In this document: one piece after another, positions 6,736 to 7,479 of the stretch
How positions within the stretch are numbered: the first letter of the stretch is position 1
Layout of the letters: every line of letters starts with the position of its first letter
Source of the DNA: Candidatus Rifleibacteriota bacterium
Lineage (GTDB): Bacteria; Riflebacteria; Ozemobacteria; Ozemobacterales; Ozemobacteraceae
Direction: 5' to 3'
NCBI GenBank assembly: GCA_022704885.1
Contig: JAKJFO010000202.1
Coordinates: forward strand, 1 to 7,479
DNA length: 7,479 nucleotides
Position numbers and translations under genes: made by a program
Notes under the pieces: generated by a model
Told to the model about the DNA's origin: nothing
Database searches by the model: none
The model's input: only the letters and a program-made list of their open reading frames with translations

Positions 6736-7479
6736 TTATCTGAGCCTGATGCGGTCTTTATAGCGTCTGACGAAATGTACGTTGAAACCGTCGACCTTCG
6801 CCAGATCGAAAACACTGTTGAATGGCCTGCTTTCAGGTATTCTGGCAGCTTTGCTCTGCGAAATACTGAAAAACGTCGCGAGGTCGTCAATACTGGCATT
6901 ATTGATATTTATTGTGTCGCTGCTGCCTGAAGCAACGGCTTTGTCAGGGTTCCAGTTTTCAGCTGTCTGATCGTTTCTGGCACTTTCAGCGGTCTGCTCG
7001 AAGGTGCGGCCGGCGGCCTGATACACGCCCAGCCAGAAATCTATTATCTGTTGAGTCGCGACTGCGATCTGCCGTTCGGCCATTTCGCGCAGCGGTGCAA
7101 GACCTCTGCCGTCGCGATAGGCAATACCAATCTCATCGTAATTACGGTTGGCTTCTTTTGCCATGCTCTTTACCCGCTCTTCGACCGAAGTTACCGGCCG
7201 GTATTCGACTGTCGGCAGTTTCAGTTCTTTGAGGACAGGGTTAAGGTCGCGCTCGAACTGAGTATGATATTCAGATTCATTGGCGTCATAATCACGGCCG
7301 GCTGTGTGCAAAGGCTGGTTGATATCGGCGATATAATGTGACATCAGGCCGAGCACGTAGGCGGTGCCATCGGGATCCTGGCCGTTACGCACCAGTTCGA
7401 CCGCTTTGTCGAACAGTTGCTGAATGCGATAGAGGCCATCGGTTGCCGATCCGTCGGGATGATAAACATGGCTGGTGAA
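6736..7479 (-). CDS. Zinc-dependent phospholipase C / S1-P1 nuclease-like domain fused to ComEA-type HhH, partial (N-terminus beyond right edge)
   Basis: The frame is open from the right edge, giving 247 visible residues; the true start is outside the window, although an internal GTG at 7392 exists. H48-Y-I-A-D52-I-N-Q-P-L-H58 in YVLGLMSHYIADINQPLHTAG matches the HxxxD...PLH metal-site motif of the S1/P1 nuclease and zinc-dependent phospholipase C superfamily, and H72 in ESEYHTQFERD is a further likely ligand. H4 or H7 in the first visible residues may be others. A helical middle part ends near 160, followed by a polar linker. Residues 189-245 (TININNASIDDLATFFSIS... SRPFNSVFDLAKVDGFN) match the ComEA-type DNA-binding helix-hairpin-helix, with the usual ININ-A, PF and DL positions. 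The first hairpin reads SIS where GIG is usual, so it is degenerate. If the enzyme is a nuclease, the HhH could hold DNA. If it is a phospholipase, the HhH is hard to explain. Any signal peptide would be outside the window. Confidence 0.8.
   Translation of the reverse strand, partial: FTSHVYHPDGSATDGLYRIQQLFDKAVELVRNGQDPDGTAYVLGLMSHYIADINQPLHTAGRDYDANESEYHTQFERDLNPVLKELKLPTVEYRPVTSVEERVKSMAKEANRNYDEIGIAYRDGRGLAPLREMAERQIAVATQQIIDFWLGVYQAAGRTFEQTAESARNDQTAENWNPDKAVASGSSDTININNASIDDLATFFSISQSKAARIPESRPFNSVFDLAKVDGFNVHFVRRYKDRIRLR

Overview
This 7.5 kb window looks like chromosomal DNA from a diderm-type bacterium of intermediate GC content. It has signal peptides on several products, S-layer homology repeats, GTG starts preceded by Shine-Dalgarno sites, and a recognisable sigma-70-type promoter. 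Nothing in it fixes the taxon. The mix of anti-sigma-antagonist-like, TPR, SLH and helix-hairpin-helix proteins would fit a less-studied lineage, but that is only an impression. There are no rRNA or tRNA genes, insertion sequences, CRISPR arrays or phage genes that I can see.

Left block, all on the minus strand, read from about 4536 down to 1. A STAS-domain protein is followed by a secreted TPR protein, a secreted protein with an HELVH zinc-site motif, and a large multi-spanning ABC-exporter-type permease that runs off the left edge. Gaps are 48, 77 and 42 bp and no terminator is visible between them, so they may form one transcription unit. It would start at a near-consensus promoter (TTGACA, 18 bp, TATCAT) placed so close to the STAS start codon that the mRNA should be leaderless or nearly so.

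Centre. A 236 bp divergent intergenic region holds that promoter, a hexamer-like repeat array with a central hairpin, and a possible promoter for tpx, a 2-Cys thiol peroxidase on the plus strand. Tpx ends at a strong hairpin with A and T runs on both sides. This hairpin probably terminates transcription in both directions, because the next gene converges on it.

Right block, minus strand. A secreted protein with S-layer homology repeats is preceded by a partial gene that enters from the right edge. The partial protein joins a zinc-dependent phospholipase C / S1-P1 nuclease-like domain to a C-terminal ComEA-type helix-hairpin-helix. If the catalytic part is a nuclease, this would be a DNA-binding exported nuclease. 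This is the most unusual architecture in the window.

Most proteins here appear to act in the envelope or outside the cell: an exporter, two secreted proteins beside it, an SLH-anchored protein and a probable exported hydrolase. How the STAS protein relates to the secreted and exporter genes downstream of it is unknown and is the main systems-level question.
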